Shown here: piece by piece, positions 10,901 through 19,700 of the stretch
Layout: the number at the start of each line of letters is the position of its first letter
Position numbering within the stretch: position 1 is the first letter of the stretch
Assembly: GCA_001939145.1 (NCBI GenBank)
Contig: LSRX01000340.1
Coordinates: 492,883 to 556,882, forward strand
DNA: 64,000 nt
Direction: 5' to 3'
From: Symbiodinium microadriaticum
Taxonomy: Eukaryota > Sar > Dinophyceae > Suessiales > Symbiodiniaceae
Program-made: the position numbers and the translations under genes
The notes under the pieces: generated by a model
Databases searched by the model: none
What the model was told of the DNA's origin: nothing
Seen by the model: the letters and a program-made list of their open reading frames with translations, nothing else

Positions 10901-13900
10901 CCCCTGTTACCTGAGGCTCTGAACGTCCTTTGAATCTCTGGAGGCACGCCAGCCCCTGGGACGAACCTGCCATTGAGGATCAAATCCTCGGACGAGGGGA
11001 ACATGGACTCTTGGAGTGAACCTAGGGGTGGGTTTAGGGTACATGGGTTGAGGGTACATGGGTAGCTATGAGCACGTAGAAATAAAAAGTTACCGAAGTT
11101 AGGATATTTCTTGTACCCAATTTTAAGGTTGGAAGTTGCATGACTGGTGGCCCTACTAGATCTCAAAATCCATGAACCCTGGAGTAGAGGTCAAGGCTTC
11201 CAAAAGACCGTCTTGACACCACCAGCCTTGAAGTTCTAGGCTTCGATTATACCTCCACGGACTGAAAGCTTCTTGTGCTCCGGGTGCGTTCGAAAGCGAA
11301 GGTTTTATAAGGCTCTAGGGTTGAAACAAAGTCATATGGAGCCCTTGATCCGGGCAAAAAGTTGGAGCAGTGCTACTTCGCCTCTTCGTCTTGCTTGAAC
11401 CGAGTCGATGCAGATCAAGTGCACGAAAGGTTTTCGAGAGCGCACGTGACTCACTCCAAGCTTTCTATGGAATGAAATACACGAAGGCTCATGAGGTTCT
11501 GTATGTGTGAAACAGCTCAGTGGGTTTGCAAGGTTTCGGGCTTGTGCAAAGTTTTGCAGTGCTTGGTGACGAGTGATTTTCTGCGAAGGCCTACTTAGGG
11601 GATTAGGGGATTCCGGTATCTCCTGTATGAGGTTCGCAACTCATGGTGTAAAAGCTCCAGAGTTGGTGCTGCTTTGAAAATTCAGCGCTTGAGGGCTTTC
11701 CCTGCTTTGTATATCATGGGGGGCCCACAGCTGCACCCTTCCCCTTGCAGCTACTACTTCCTTCGTTGTCGAAAATGTCCAGGCAGATATTGTTGGTTGA
11801 TTAGGACTCTGTGTAAGTGCCGATTTGGCACCTCTTATGGCTTCGTTCTGCAGGATGTAGGAATGAGTGCATGCGGCATTCGTGCCTTCCTGGCATGCGC
11901 GGCATTGTGGTGATCCGGCGGCTTATATCGGGGTATCGAGTATGCAAATGTTTCGCCGGCAGCCGCGTCTCCGACCGAGCTTATTACAGATTACAGGAGT
12001 CTCACTCTCAATGACAAAGACTGGTGTGAGCCCTTTGTAGAAGCAGGTATACTGCACTTCTGAAATCCCAAGCGTACTTAACTCCTTCCACACAGAGCAA
12101 GCCAACAATAAGACTGTGTTCAGCGCTGATCAGGAGTTTCTGGCGGAGCCGCAGATTCTGGAGGACTTTGACTACTGCAACTTGAGAAACAGGGCAGATA
12201 GGGTTTTGGTTTAGATGGGTGTAGGCAGTCATCTACACATCATGGATTGGATTCGCAGTGTGTTATTTGGGGATGTGTCACAGCCTAAAGCCACAACCCC
12301 GAACCCCTGAGACCCTAGCAAGACAGAGCCCAAAGACTCCCAAAGACCCTAAGACCCGGACTCAAGGCAAGCCAAATATCTGCCTTGTTGCGAGTACTCA
12401 CGCTCTGATGCCTGAATGCCTGAACCACCTCAGTTTTCGTCTAAAGCTTGCAATGAAATACAGACAACCCAAGTTTCAGAACAAAGCTCTGGAGCCCTAC
12501 TATACTGAGGCCCTTCAACCCTAAAAGCCCGAAAGTCTAAACCCTTCCACACCCGAACCCAGGCAACACCGAATCGGAGACATCACGTCAGCAGCAGAAG
12601 ACCCTCGAGTTCAAGGTCGCCCGGGCGGGGAGGGGATCGGATCCCCAGATTTTTTTTGGTGGTCTAGGACTTTGGAGGTTGTCGGGGAATCTTTTCGGAT
12701 GTTTGCGGTTTCTGGGATCTTCGGGTTTTGCCAAGGTGTAGGATTGTCCGAAGCTTCTGGGTATTAGTAAGGCCTAGGAATGGAAGGGTTGGGCTTTGGG
12801 TTTAAGACTTGAAGAAGGTCTTAGGCCCTTTCGTATTTTTGGAGTTTTGGCCGTAGGAATTTTGGAGGTTTCGCGAAAAGAAGTCTTAAGGCATTAACGA
12901 TTGTCAGGATTGTTGTGGCTTTTAGAGTTTAGGGCTTGAGGCTGGGGGTTTTAGGGTTTACGAGTTTTGGATTTTGCGGGTTTTTGGATATCTTAGGCTT
13001 TGAGGGTTGATGGTTCTAGGATGTAGGGTTTAGGTGTCTCCCCAGCAAGTGTCCCCTTTGGGAGAGATCCGCCTTAGAACTTAGAAAAACAACCCTAGAC
13101 CCCTAAACGCCAAACCCTACTGTTCTGAACTCAACCCTGCAATGCGGGCTCGTCCTTGCTAAGTGGGAGGGAAAAAACCCCTAAACCTCTAAACCCTGAA
13201 CCCAAAACCCCTGCACCCAAAAACCCTAAACCCCTATGCCCTAAATACTTTCGTTATTGTCAAAAGGATGGGACCCTCGCAGTTGTCTGACTGCCCCATA
13301 AAGTCCCTACCGTGCCGACCTTAAAGGAAAACACAAAGACTCAACCCACATAGGGGGGCCTTAACAATAATGATACTTTTAAGAATACTAATAATTATGA
13401 TAGTAGTAATAAGACGCACTTTTCCGTAGGGTTCATCTAGACATTTACACGATGATCGTATATGAGGGGCCTTGATTCTTGATGAGAATCAGAATGCATC
13501 CTTGTCCCTAGGCTTCTACAATACAAAACCTGAAATTCTCCGGGCCGCTTCAATACACCACCAAGTACCCCCAAAGCCTCCCAAGCCCGAAAAATCCCCG
13601 TTGCCGCCATATCCGTAATTACCCGGGTTCAATTTTTTTGTGAAGCAAGAACAACAGATGCTGAGGTGGATCCAAACGGAAGCTGTCGTTTTTCTGGCTT
13701 TGCCATGTGGACGAAGGTGGTGGTTGACGACACAGATCCTTGGCCTCAGGATTTCGGGGGCTTCTAGGCTTCGGGGTGGACGCCTCAGGCTCTTGATGCG
13801 ACACTCAGGCGGCCGCCCCCTCTAAATCTACAAACCTGAGTGCCAAGACCTCGAAGAAAGCATCGCAAAAGAAGGGACATCGCCAGGCACGTACATAATG

Positions 13901-15450
13901 AAACCAACTCTACATAGTCCAAGCAGGCTATAGAAATCTTTTGATGTCTTCATCAACCCTGTACCAGAAATCTCGAAAAGCTATATACCCGAGCATAGAC
14001 GCGGCACGCAGCCACACCGTTCCTTAGGCCTGGCAGTCCACTCTCCGTAGCCTTCCAGGAGTGCTCAAAGCGCTCCAGGCTCCGCTGGGACCTCGCTGAT
14101 CCAAAAGCTGGCACACAGCGGACACAGCGTCCGTGCCCCAAAACGAGCACAGGGGCACCGGGGCAGAAGCAGGATTTCGGGAGGTGGAAGCGGGAAGGAC
14201 AAGAAACTGCGTACCCTGCAACAGCACTGACTGCCGGACGCGCCTGCCGGGCCCGCCTCGCAGCATCAATCTATAACTACCCTTTTCGCCGTCATATCTC
14301 CACGGCGTTTCCACTTTTGGGGGATGTTCGTGTTTATCCCACATCTGCCCAAAGGATGTTATCGAAGTCCGTGGGCAGCCAGATAGCCACTGGGCCTACG
14401 TGGTCTCCCTCCTTACGCCACAGCCCTGCGCCCTGACAGTTTTAGAACTGTGGAGCTCTGAGGGTTGACGTAGGGGGGGGGGGGTAGGGGTTATCAGGGT
14501 TTTTGTAGTACGGGGGGATGTAGTGGGGGTTTAGGACTTGTGGGTTTTGTTGAAGGATTTTGCGGATCTGCAGGGTGTAGGGTTTCAAAGGGGTCGATAG
14601 GAGATACTGCTGCGGACGCCTTATTATTAGAGCCTGTAGGATTGGGTTGGCATGTCGGCCATCACAGTTTAGGACTGAGGGCTGGACTGAGAGTTGGGGT
14701 TTCCATTTAGGTTTCATTACCATAGGCTTGGGGCTCACCTGTGCTACCGTAGGGTACATTCTGAGTGTCCTGCTACATATGCTCGACTTCCATCCGGAGA
14801 AGTGCTCGGACCCTACACCCTGAACCCCTGCTTAAACACCTCCTTGGATGAACAATGTCTGGGTCAACGATTCTCTTCCGGGCTGTCGAGGGGCCGGCGA
14901 TAGATTTGGTTTCAAAAGCTTGGGAAATGATTCATGACACCATTCCTTTGCACTGACCAAAGAGCTTTCGCGGAGGGTTTGACTTGAAGTCGATGCGACT
15001 ATGGTTTGGTTACTGGTCTTTACTGCGTTTGCATCGGGCTTCTCTCTTCGAGGTTCATTGCCTAGAGACGGGAACATTGCCACTGAGGTAGCATTGAGGA
15101 CCCCAAAATCGTTCTGAACACCGGCATCGACTACGCAGCATCACCTGTCAGATACAACTTTCATGCAGAAGTCTTCTGAATGCTCGGGTCTCAAGTAGCT
15201 GAGGATCTCACTCTGCATGCATCTGCTTCGGCCGCGTTGGTGTTTCATGCATACTCTAGGAAGCCATGCTCTCCAGCTTCTCACAAAAATACGGCGTTGT
15301 TTCTTGATTGGTCACTTTTCAGAGCATGCTGGGTTTGCATTCTCGGCAAGGACCCCAAAGAATCGAGCTGATTTCAAGCCATGGACTCTTGTCACGTTTC
15401 TTCACACCCAGACCTTGCCCACTCCTGCTCAGCTGCAAGCGGGAGCATGA
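6006..15450 (+). CDS. gene A: PRMT-like SAM-dependent methyltransferase (multi-exon)
   Basis: Predicted protein arginine methyltransferase-like enzyme that would transfer methyl groups from S-adenosylmethionine. Placed exons: 6006-6084, 6226-6277, 6844-6911, 7485-7560, 8043-8149, 9028-9098, 9511-9607, 12124-12193, 12598-12629, 13683-13734 and 15361-15447. Joined in phase they give, in family order, the entry helix (RFENAIKRRLAKA), motif I (VVDIGTGP), the SAM-ribose acidic residue (VYAIEKN), motif II (VVTVIEGD), the double-E loop (VSELIGSIATQEG), then RDARVRFLKDG and MIPARCQT. C-terminal barrel pieces follow: ILEDFDY, TLEFKVARAG, FSGFAMWTKVVVDD. Known of the family: both Glu of the double-E loop bind the arginine guanidinium, and both are present. 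Motif I reads GTGP rather than the commoner GCGTG or GAGRG, so the subfamily is open. Exons between 9608 and 12123 and after 13734 are probably missing from my model, as is the N-terminus. Confidence 0.75.
6226..6277 (+). CDS. gene A exon: helix before motif I
   Basis: It begins after TTGCAG and ends before GTGCCT. It encodes FENAIKRRLAKAADATV, and the last Val starts the beta strand that the next exon continues as VDIGTGP. The upstream intron is only 141 bp (6085-6225). Confidence 0.75.
6844..6911 (+). CDS. gene A exon: motif I of the SAM-binding fold
   Basis: It encodes VDIGTGPFALLALIAARAGA and then KK, the glycine loop and following helix of a class I methyltransferase. The 5' splice site is GC (AAAGT|GCGCTT). 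Only this donor keeps the frame into the next exon and rebuilds VYAIEKN across the join. Confidence 0.85.
7485..7560 (+). CDS. gene A exon: post-I acidic loop (YAIEKN)
   Basis: It begins after GGGCCCAG. The Glu of YAIEKN is the expected ligand of the SAM ribose. Two phase-0 donors fit: GT at 7561 (favoured, because a TTTAGG tract follows directly) or GC at 7531. Confidence 0.75.
7917..8028. repeat. TA / TG microsatellite
   Basis: (TA)n then (TG)n-like repeats, directly upstream of the gene A exon at 8043. Confidence 0.9.
8043..8149 (+). CDS. gene A exon: motif II (VVTVIEGD)
   Basis: It follows a TA microsatellite and the acceptor ACTTTAG. It encodes ALQAVVQAGFQDVVTVIEGD and then AMMLWRQG, and ends at a GT donor (GGCAA|GTTAGA) in phase with 9028. 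The frame also runs on to a TGA at about 8187, so the exon end rests on the family match of the joined product. Confidence 0.75.
8150..9027. other. gene A intron (GT-AG, 878 bp)
   Basis: Non-coding between two in-phase exons. The 3' half is C/A-rich with CCCTAAACCC-like words (about 8940-9025). Nothing else was recognised in it. Confidence 0.6.
9028..9098 (+). CDS. gene A exon: first half of the double-E loop
   Basis: It encodes KVDLPERVDFVVSELIGSIA and then TQE, ending at a GC donor (GAAG|GCCAAG). With the next exon it restores SELIGSIATQEGVEPIIRDA, a characteristic PRMT stretch. Confidence 0.85.
9511..9607 (+). CDS. gene A exon: RDARVRFLKDG / MIPARCQT
   Basis: It begins after GGTGTAG, completing the Gly codon split by the 412-bp GC-AG intron (9099-9510). 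IIRDARVRFLKDG followed by MIPARCQT matches the segment after the double-E loop in PRMTs. The end is placed at a GC donor (GCTCA|GCAAAA) and is less certain. Confidence 0.8.
9608..12123. other. gene A intron sequence, exons probably missed
   Basis: About 2.5 kb without a recognised exon. It contains a TA microsatellite at 10238-10266 and many degenerate TTTAGGG/CCCTAAA words (for example about 11020-11060). The family would predict at least one more barrel exon here, but I could not place it. Confidence 0.5.
10238..10266. repeat. (TA)n microsatellite
   Basis: Uninterrupted TA repeats within gene A intron sequence. Confidence 0.95.
12124..12193 (+). CDS. gene A exon: barrel segment (AEPQILEDFDY)
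   Basis: The acceptor is TGTTCAG and the donor is probably GC (AACAGG|GCAGAT). It encodes ADQEFLAEPQILEDFDYCNL. PRMT C-terminal barrels have a comparable acidic DFDF stretch. A G-rich TTTAG tract follows at once. Confidence 0.65.
12598..12629 (+). CDS. gene A exon: barrel strand (TLEFKVARAG)
   Basis: A tiny exon after a CAGCAG acceptor (it may begin 3 or 6 bases earlier in the same phase). It encodes KTLEFKVARAG and ends in phase 2 at a GA donor (GCGGG|GAGGGG). The next exon supplies the base that completes the Gly codon. Confidence 0.7.
12630..13682. other. gene A intron with GA donor and opposed telomere-like arms
   Basis: It starts GA and ends AG (1053 bp). Bases about 12650-13045 carry many TTTAGGG-like words, and about 13085-13250 carry the complementary CCCTAAA-like words. 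The arms are separated by about 40 bp, so the RNA could fold into a long imperfect hairpin. A copy of the dispersed element lies at about 13134-13187. Confidence 0.65.
13134..13187 (+). repeat. short dispersed element, copy 1
   Basis: It shares the block GCGGGCTCGTCCT-TGC-AAG-GGGAGG, an A run and CCCCTAAAC with copies at 1667 and 49328, in the same orientation. The best-matching pair is this copy and the one at 49328. Confidence 0.65.
13683..13734 (+). CDS. gene A exon: barrel segment (FSGFAMWTKVVVDD)
   Basis: It begins after ACGGAAG with one base completing Gly, then CRFSGFAMWTKVVVDDT. In PRMTs the equivalent position reads like LHGFxxWF followed by a beta strand. The end is set at a GA donor after ACA and could be up to 6 bases earlier. 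Confidence 0.7.
13735..15360. other. intron-like stretch
   Basis: No exon could be assigned. A GC-rich block at 14030-14260 is open in frames on both strands without family resemblance. G-rich TTTAGG words occur at 14500-14670, including a run of 12 G at 14473-14484. Confidence 0.5.
15361..15447 (+). CDS. gene A candidate C-terminal exon
   Basis: The acceptor is CCAAAG. The frame is ADFKPWTLVTFLHTQTLP followed by TPAQLQAGA and a TGA at 15448. PRMT barrels have a W-x-x-x-x-F-L stretch followed by x-x-L-x-A-G, which fits. It may end the protein at 15450 or splice out at a GA site a few bases earlier. Confidence 0.55.
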
Positions 15451-16303
15451 ATCCTCTTGTGAAAACCCGCTGAATGCCTAGCTGGCAGAACATGTGTCAC
15501 TACCTTAACCAAAGGGTGTCTATGTGAGCAATTGCGTCTTTGTCAGCACTGTGTGTGTGTACATGTATACGTAGATCTCAGGGCCCAACGCAGGTATTCA
15601 TGACTGCGTTGTAGTGATATATGTTCCCTGACATTGACAGCCTCAACCGAGCCGGCTAGAACGTTAAATGTCGCTACCCCATGGCATATTTAACATCCCA
15701 TTTCTGCATGCTGAAGCCGCAACCTTTAGCCCAAAGATCTAAGCCTGAAACTGTGGAAGTCCTGGGTGTAGAGCCGTCTGGGCTCATTGGAGTTTTTATA
15801 CGCGAGAGAGAGAAAGAAATGAAGGCAAAGCATCCGTGGAGGGTGGGGTCTCTGGTTGAAATTCATGGCGATAGGAAAACATCTACTAGGCTTCAGAGGC
15901 ATTTTAAGCTTGAAGAGGTTGGTCTGCTTTTGATCCTTGAAGGTGTCTTGTTGACAAGGGCGGTTTTAGGGAACAACCTTTTTTTAGAGCGAGCTTCATG
16001 CTGAAACTGCTTGGTACGATTATTCACAAAGCAGGTTGTCGCGCCGGTCAAGCCATCCACTGCATTACGGCGCTAGAACTTTTTAACCGCATCTGCTCCG
16101 GATGTTGGCTCGGACAGAACGCTGGAGCCCCGCATCCCGCCTTAAATCCTGAATCTGTACGGAAGCAGAACGAAATGCAGCTCCACTCCACGACAATTTG
16201 AAAGAGCCCTTAGTCGATGAACCCGTTTTGAAGGAGTTCGAGGACACAATGGCGATGATAGTTCAGCTCAAGATACCCCCAACCCCATAATCAACTCTGC
16301 ACC

Positions 16304-16531
16304 ATGACCCCAACTGCAGACGATAAAGGCCCTTTAAAGGGTACCTTGAGAGAATTGTGGTCGTTACGAAGCAGTCATGGTGACCTTGCAGTTCTTTCAA
16401 ATCCTTGCCTGGCCCCTACACTTGGACCCTTGGCCTTGAATGAATCTGCAAACCTGCAGGCAGATATCAACTACGCGTACCGGCAGCTCTCACGTGCACT
16501 GCATCCGGACAAGAATCCGGACATCGAAGAG
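16304..16531 (+). CDS. gene B exon 1: J domain to HPD
   Basis: A frame open from an ATG at 16304 runs through ADINYAYRQLSRALHPDKNP to a GC donor (GAAGAG|GCCAGC). The HPD triad and the preceding AYRxLS helix identify a J domain; LALNESANLQ aligns with helix I. The 5' limit is uncertain because an acceptor (CTTGCAG, about 16390) lies inside the frame. Confidence 0.8.
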
Positions 16532-16606
16532 GCCAGCGGTAGAGAGCCCTCCAAGAATGGATTCTTCAAGGGACTTTAGAAGTGTTGGGGGGTGCTTGTG
16601 ATTTTT

Positions 16607-16662
<56 letters not shown>

Positions 16663-16690
16663 CCAGCAGCAGCAGCAGCAGCAGCAGCAG

Positions 16691-16726
<36 letters not shown>

Positions 16727-16759
16727 CAGTACCAGCAGCAGCAGCAGCAGCAGCAGCAG

Positions 16760-16795
<36 letters not shown>

Positions 16796-19700
16796 CAGCA
16801 GCAGCAGCAGTAGTAGAGGTCCCCGAAATTAGAAAAGTCGGTTTAGAAATGTTAAGAATCATGGGATTGATGAGCAATAGCATTTTGTTGTCCAGGGTGT
16901 AAGGTCTTGAGCGGAGCACTCGTTAGGAGCTCAAAACTGGGCTGGTTTCAGGTTCAGGGCCCTTGGATTCGGGTTTTAAGGTACGGGCGAGCTCCCATCA
17001 AGCCTGTGTAAAGGGTCAATGTTAAGCCCTTGGGGTGCTACTCTTTTGCCTTTGGGGTTTGGGAACGTTGGGGGAGAGAAACGCATTTCAGATTGGCCGA
17101 CATCCTGCTTGTACTAACATGCACAAGACTATTACTGACAACAATGCGAATGCGAAAACAAAGCTCGAATGATAACAGTACTAATTTACTAATAGACTGA
17201 AAGCTCCAATTCGAAAGTCATGCGTGACCGAGGCCCACGATGCCTTCAAGCGGCTCACCGATGCCTCGGCTGAGCTCAAAGAAGGCACGTGAGGGACCCC
17301 GAATCAAAGCAGAAAAGGGGGTTTAGGGTTCAGGAGTCCAGACAGAAAACAAATCACAGTGACAACGACCACCAGTAACGGACCGTCGTTCTACCTCGAA
17401 TGTCGATGGTAATGCAGTCATCACAGCAGCCTGCCACAAGGAAGCGTGGTCAGCCGTAAGAACGGTGCCACAGGGCACACTGCTGTCATCCTCACCGTCA
17501 TCTTCTTCATCATCGTTCACCATACTTCCCATGTCCTGAATCAGCCGCTACGGGACCAAAACCGCGACCCCGCTGAACAGCTTGAATCCGAGCGCGGAGA
17601 GCTCGATCTTCCAGTTGAACGCGCAACACGGACTTCTTGCCCTAGATGGGAACTCAAACTTAGACTCTGGCTTCAAAAGACTTCGCATCTGCTACCCGCA
17701 ATGGGGCTTTTCAAACGAACCAAAAAGTCCCAGAAACCTGAAACCCTACATTCCAGCTTAAAGGAAGCTGGAACCCTTCAACACGCCATGGCTTTGGCTG
17801 CACAGGCTTGGAGGAGCAGAGAAACCTTTTGAGAGCAGCTTGTCCTGACTGCTGGGGATCTGGTTGCTTCAGGCTTCGACATGTCGAAACCACTGCAGCC
17901 TAAATACTTATGTGGTCTCTCGTAGTGTGATAATGCCATAAAATACCCCCATTCCCGCGTTTGAATCATCGTTCGAGTTGTAGTTCACGGGGTTCCCCTT
18001 ATGGGCCGTTGAAAAAAGCTTTAACTTCGTAAGGGGCGCGTTCAGGAGAGGCTCCTTCTTGGGGATCTCCAGAATAAGGTCTTACCGAGACTTGCCGACG
18101 AGACTATATGCACTAGGTCGTTGCAGTCTGGTGTTTCGAGGTTGCTTGTTTTTTTGTTCGAAGAATCATCGGAAACAGTTTTTGCTCAGGTTGTGAGAGG
18201 AGTAGAGAATAAAGGTCCCAGATGTTTTGAATCTCCGAAGTGTGTGCACAACAATCACTCAGGGCATGTAAATCCCATGCCTTGTGTCTAGCGGCGCGCT
18301 CTTATGTGGTCGAAACACGTGGGGTCCGATCCTTTGAACTGTGCACTGCGTTCTGGGGCCCCAACCGAAGTGCAAGCTTACGAATCTCAGGAATTAGGTT
18401 CGGAGTTTAGGTGGTCCCACGTCTTGGTATTTACGTCTTCACCTCGCAGTCATTGTGAGCGAGCCGCCTGAAGCTCTGTACGATTAGAACTGCACCGCAC
18501 TGATTCAAGTAGGGTCTGTCTTACAAGGCTCCTATACGTAGAATGTCCCGATGTTTGCAGAGGGGGCTGGATTGGAAACCCTTGTCGCCTCCTGTACATG
18601 GACCGGCTAGTATGGGCCAGTTAGAGCGGAAAACCTTTATAGCCTTGAACAAGCCTCTTTTAACAATATACCCTTGTAAACCGCAGCCCAGGCCATCTGC
18701 CTCACCATGGGCACGGCAGTGACTCCCGAAATGTTGGAGCGGCCGCAGGAGGCTCTCTTTGCAGAGGCCATGGGATGGAGCGTTGTTGGGAGTTTTGTGG
18801 TTTAGGAGTCTTGTGGGTTTAGGGTTTAGGGCGAGAAGGAATATCGGAACGCAGACGAATGTAGGGTTGCATAAAGACCTTTCGGGTTGAGGCTGTGCGG
18901 GATTTGAAATGGTTCAGGGCCCATTGCATCGCTTGGGGCTCCCTACAAGCTTCGTGATGGATCTGTGTGGTGGTGATCGATGCAAACTCTTTTGTGCTCT
19001 CCGTGGTGAGCACCAACAAACTCGATTCAACGCAACAGATGTTAGAGTCTGCTGGAGGAATACAGAGGAATCTAACGACACTACCCGACGCCCTGAAGCG
19101 CTCAACCCCCGCACCTTAAAGTCTGACACCCCAAAAGGCATCGCGCTGGCACGCTTTCCTTCAGAGTAGGATGCCGCCGAGCGCTGTACCGTGTTTCCGT
19201 CTTCCTCACACGTAGCGGCGTTGTATATTCACACGCTCAGAATGCATACGCTTTCCTTTGTTTGCGCTTGCTCATGTGTTTATTGACGAGTTTCTGAAAG
19301 TTACAGACTGAAGCTACTGCGGAATTGTGTCGTCCGGTTCGAGTCTTGCGGCCACTTGCGGAAGTGGCAACCCCTTTGCTGCTTGCGAGGGTTCTCTGGC
19401 TTGGGGTTTAGTTTAGGGTTTCGGGTTGGCTTCAAGGAAGGCTCGGACGAAGAATCTTACTGCGATGCCTCTCCAAGCCCAAGCCGTGAACATGGGTCAG
19501 GCCTTTGGCAGCGGGTTGGTTTTTGCTGTAGCCTTCTCGGCAAGACATGGCAGGGACTCTACCGTGCATGTCTTCCGAAGTTCAAGCTCACCTACGCTTG
19601 AGATACCGCACGGTGCCTTTTTGCTCCTGCTCTTGACCAGCTTGGGTTTTGCAGGGTGCAGGGAGCGTTGGGCCTAGGATCATGTTCCTACATGTACCTG

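Noticed and set aside
14024-14344. 106-codon minus-strand frame in a GC-rich block
   Set aside because: Overlapping open frames on both strands, no domain, and no splice-consistent partner.
16566-16919. 106- and 117-codon frames rich in Val/Ala or Thr/Ala
   Set aside because: Pure translation of the AGT/AGC microsatellite in a gene B intron.
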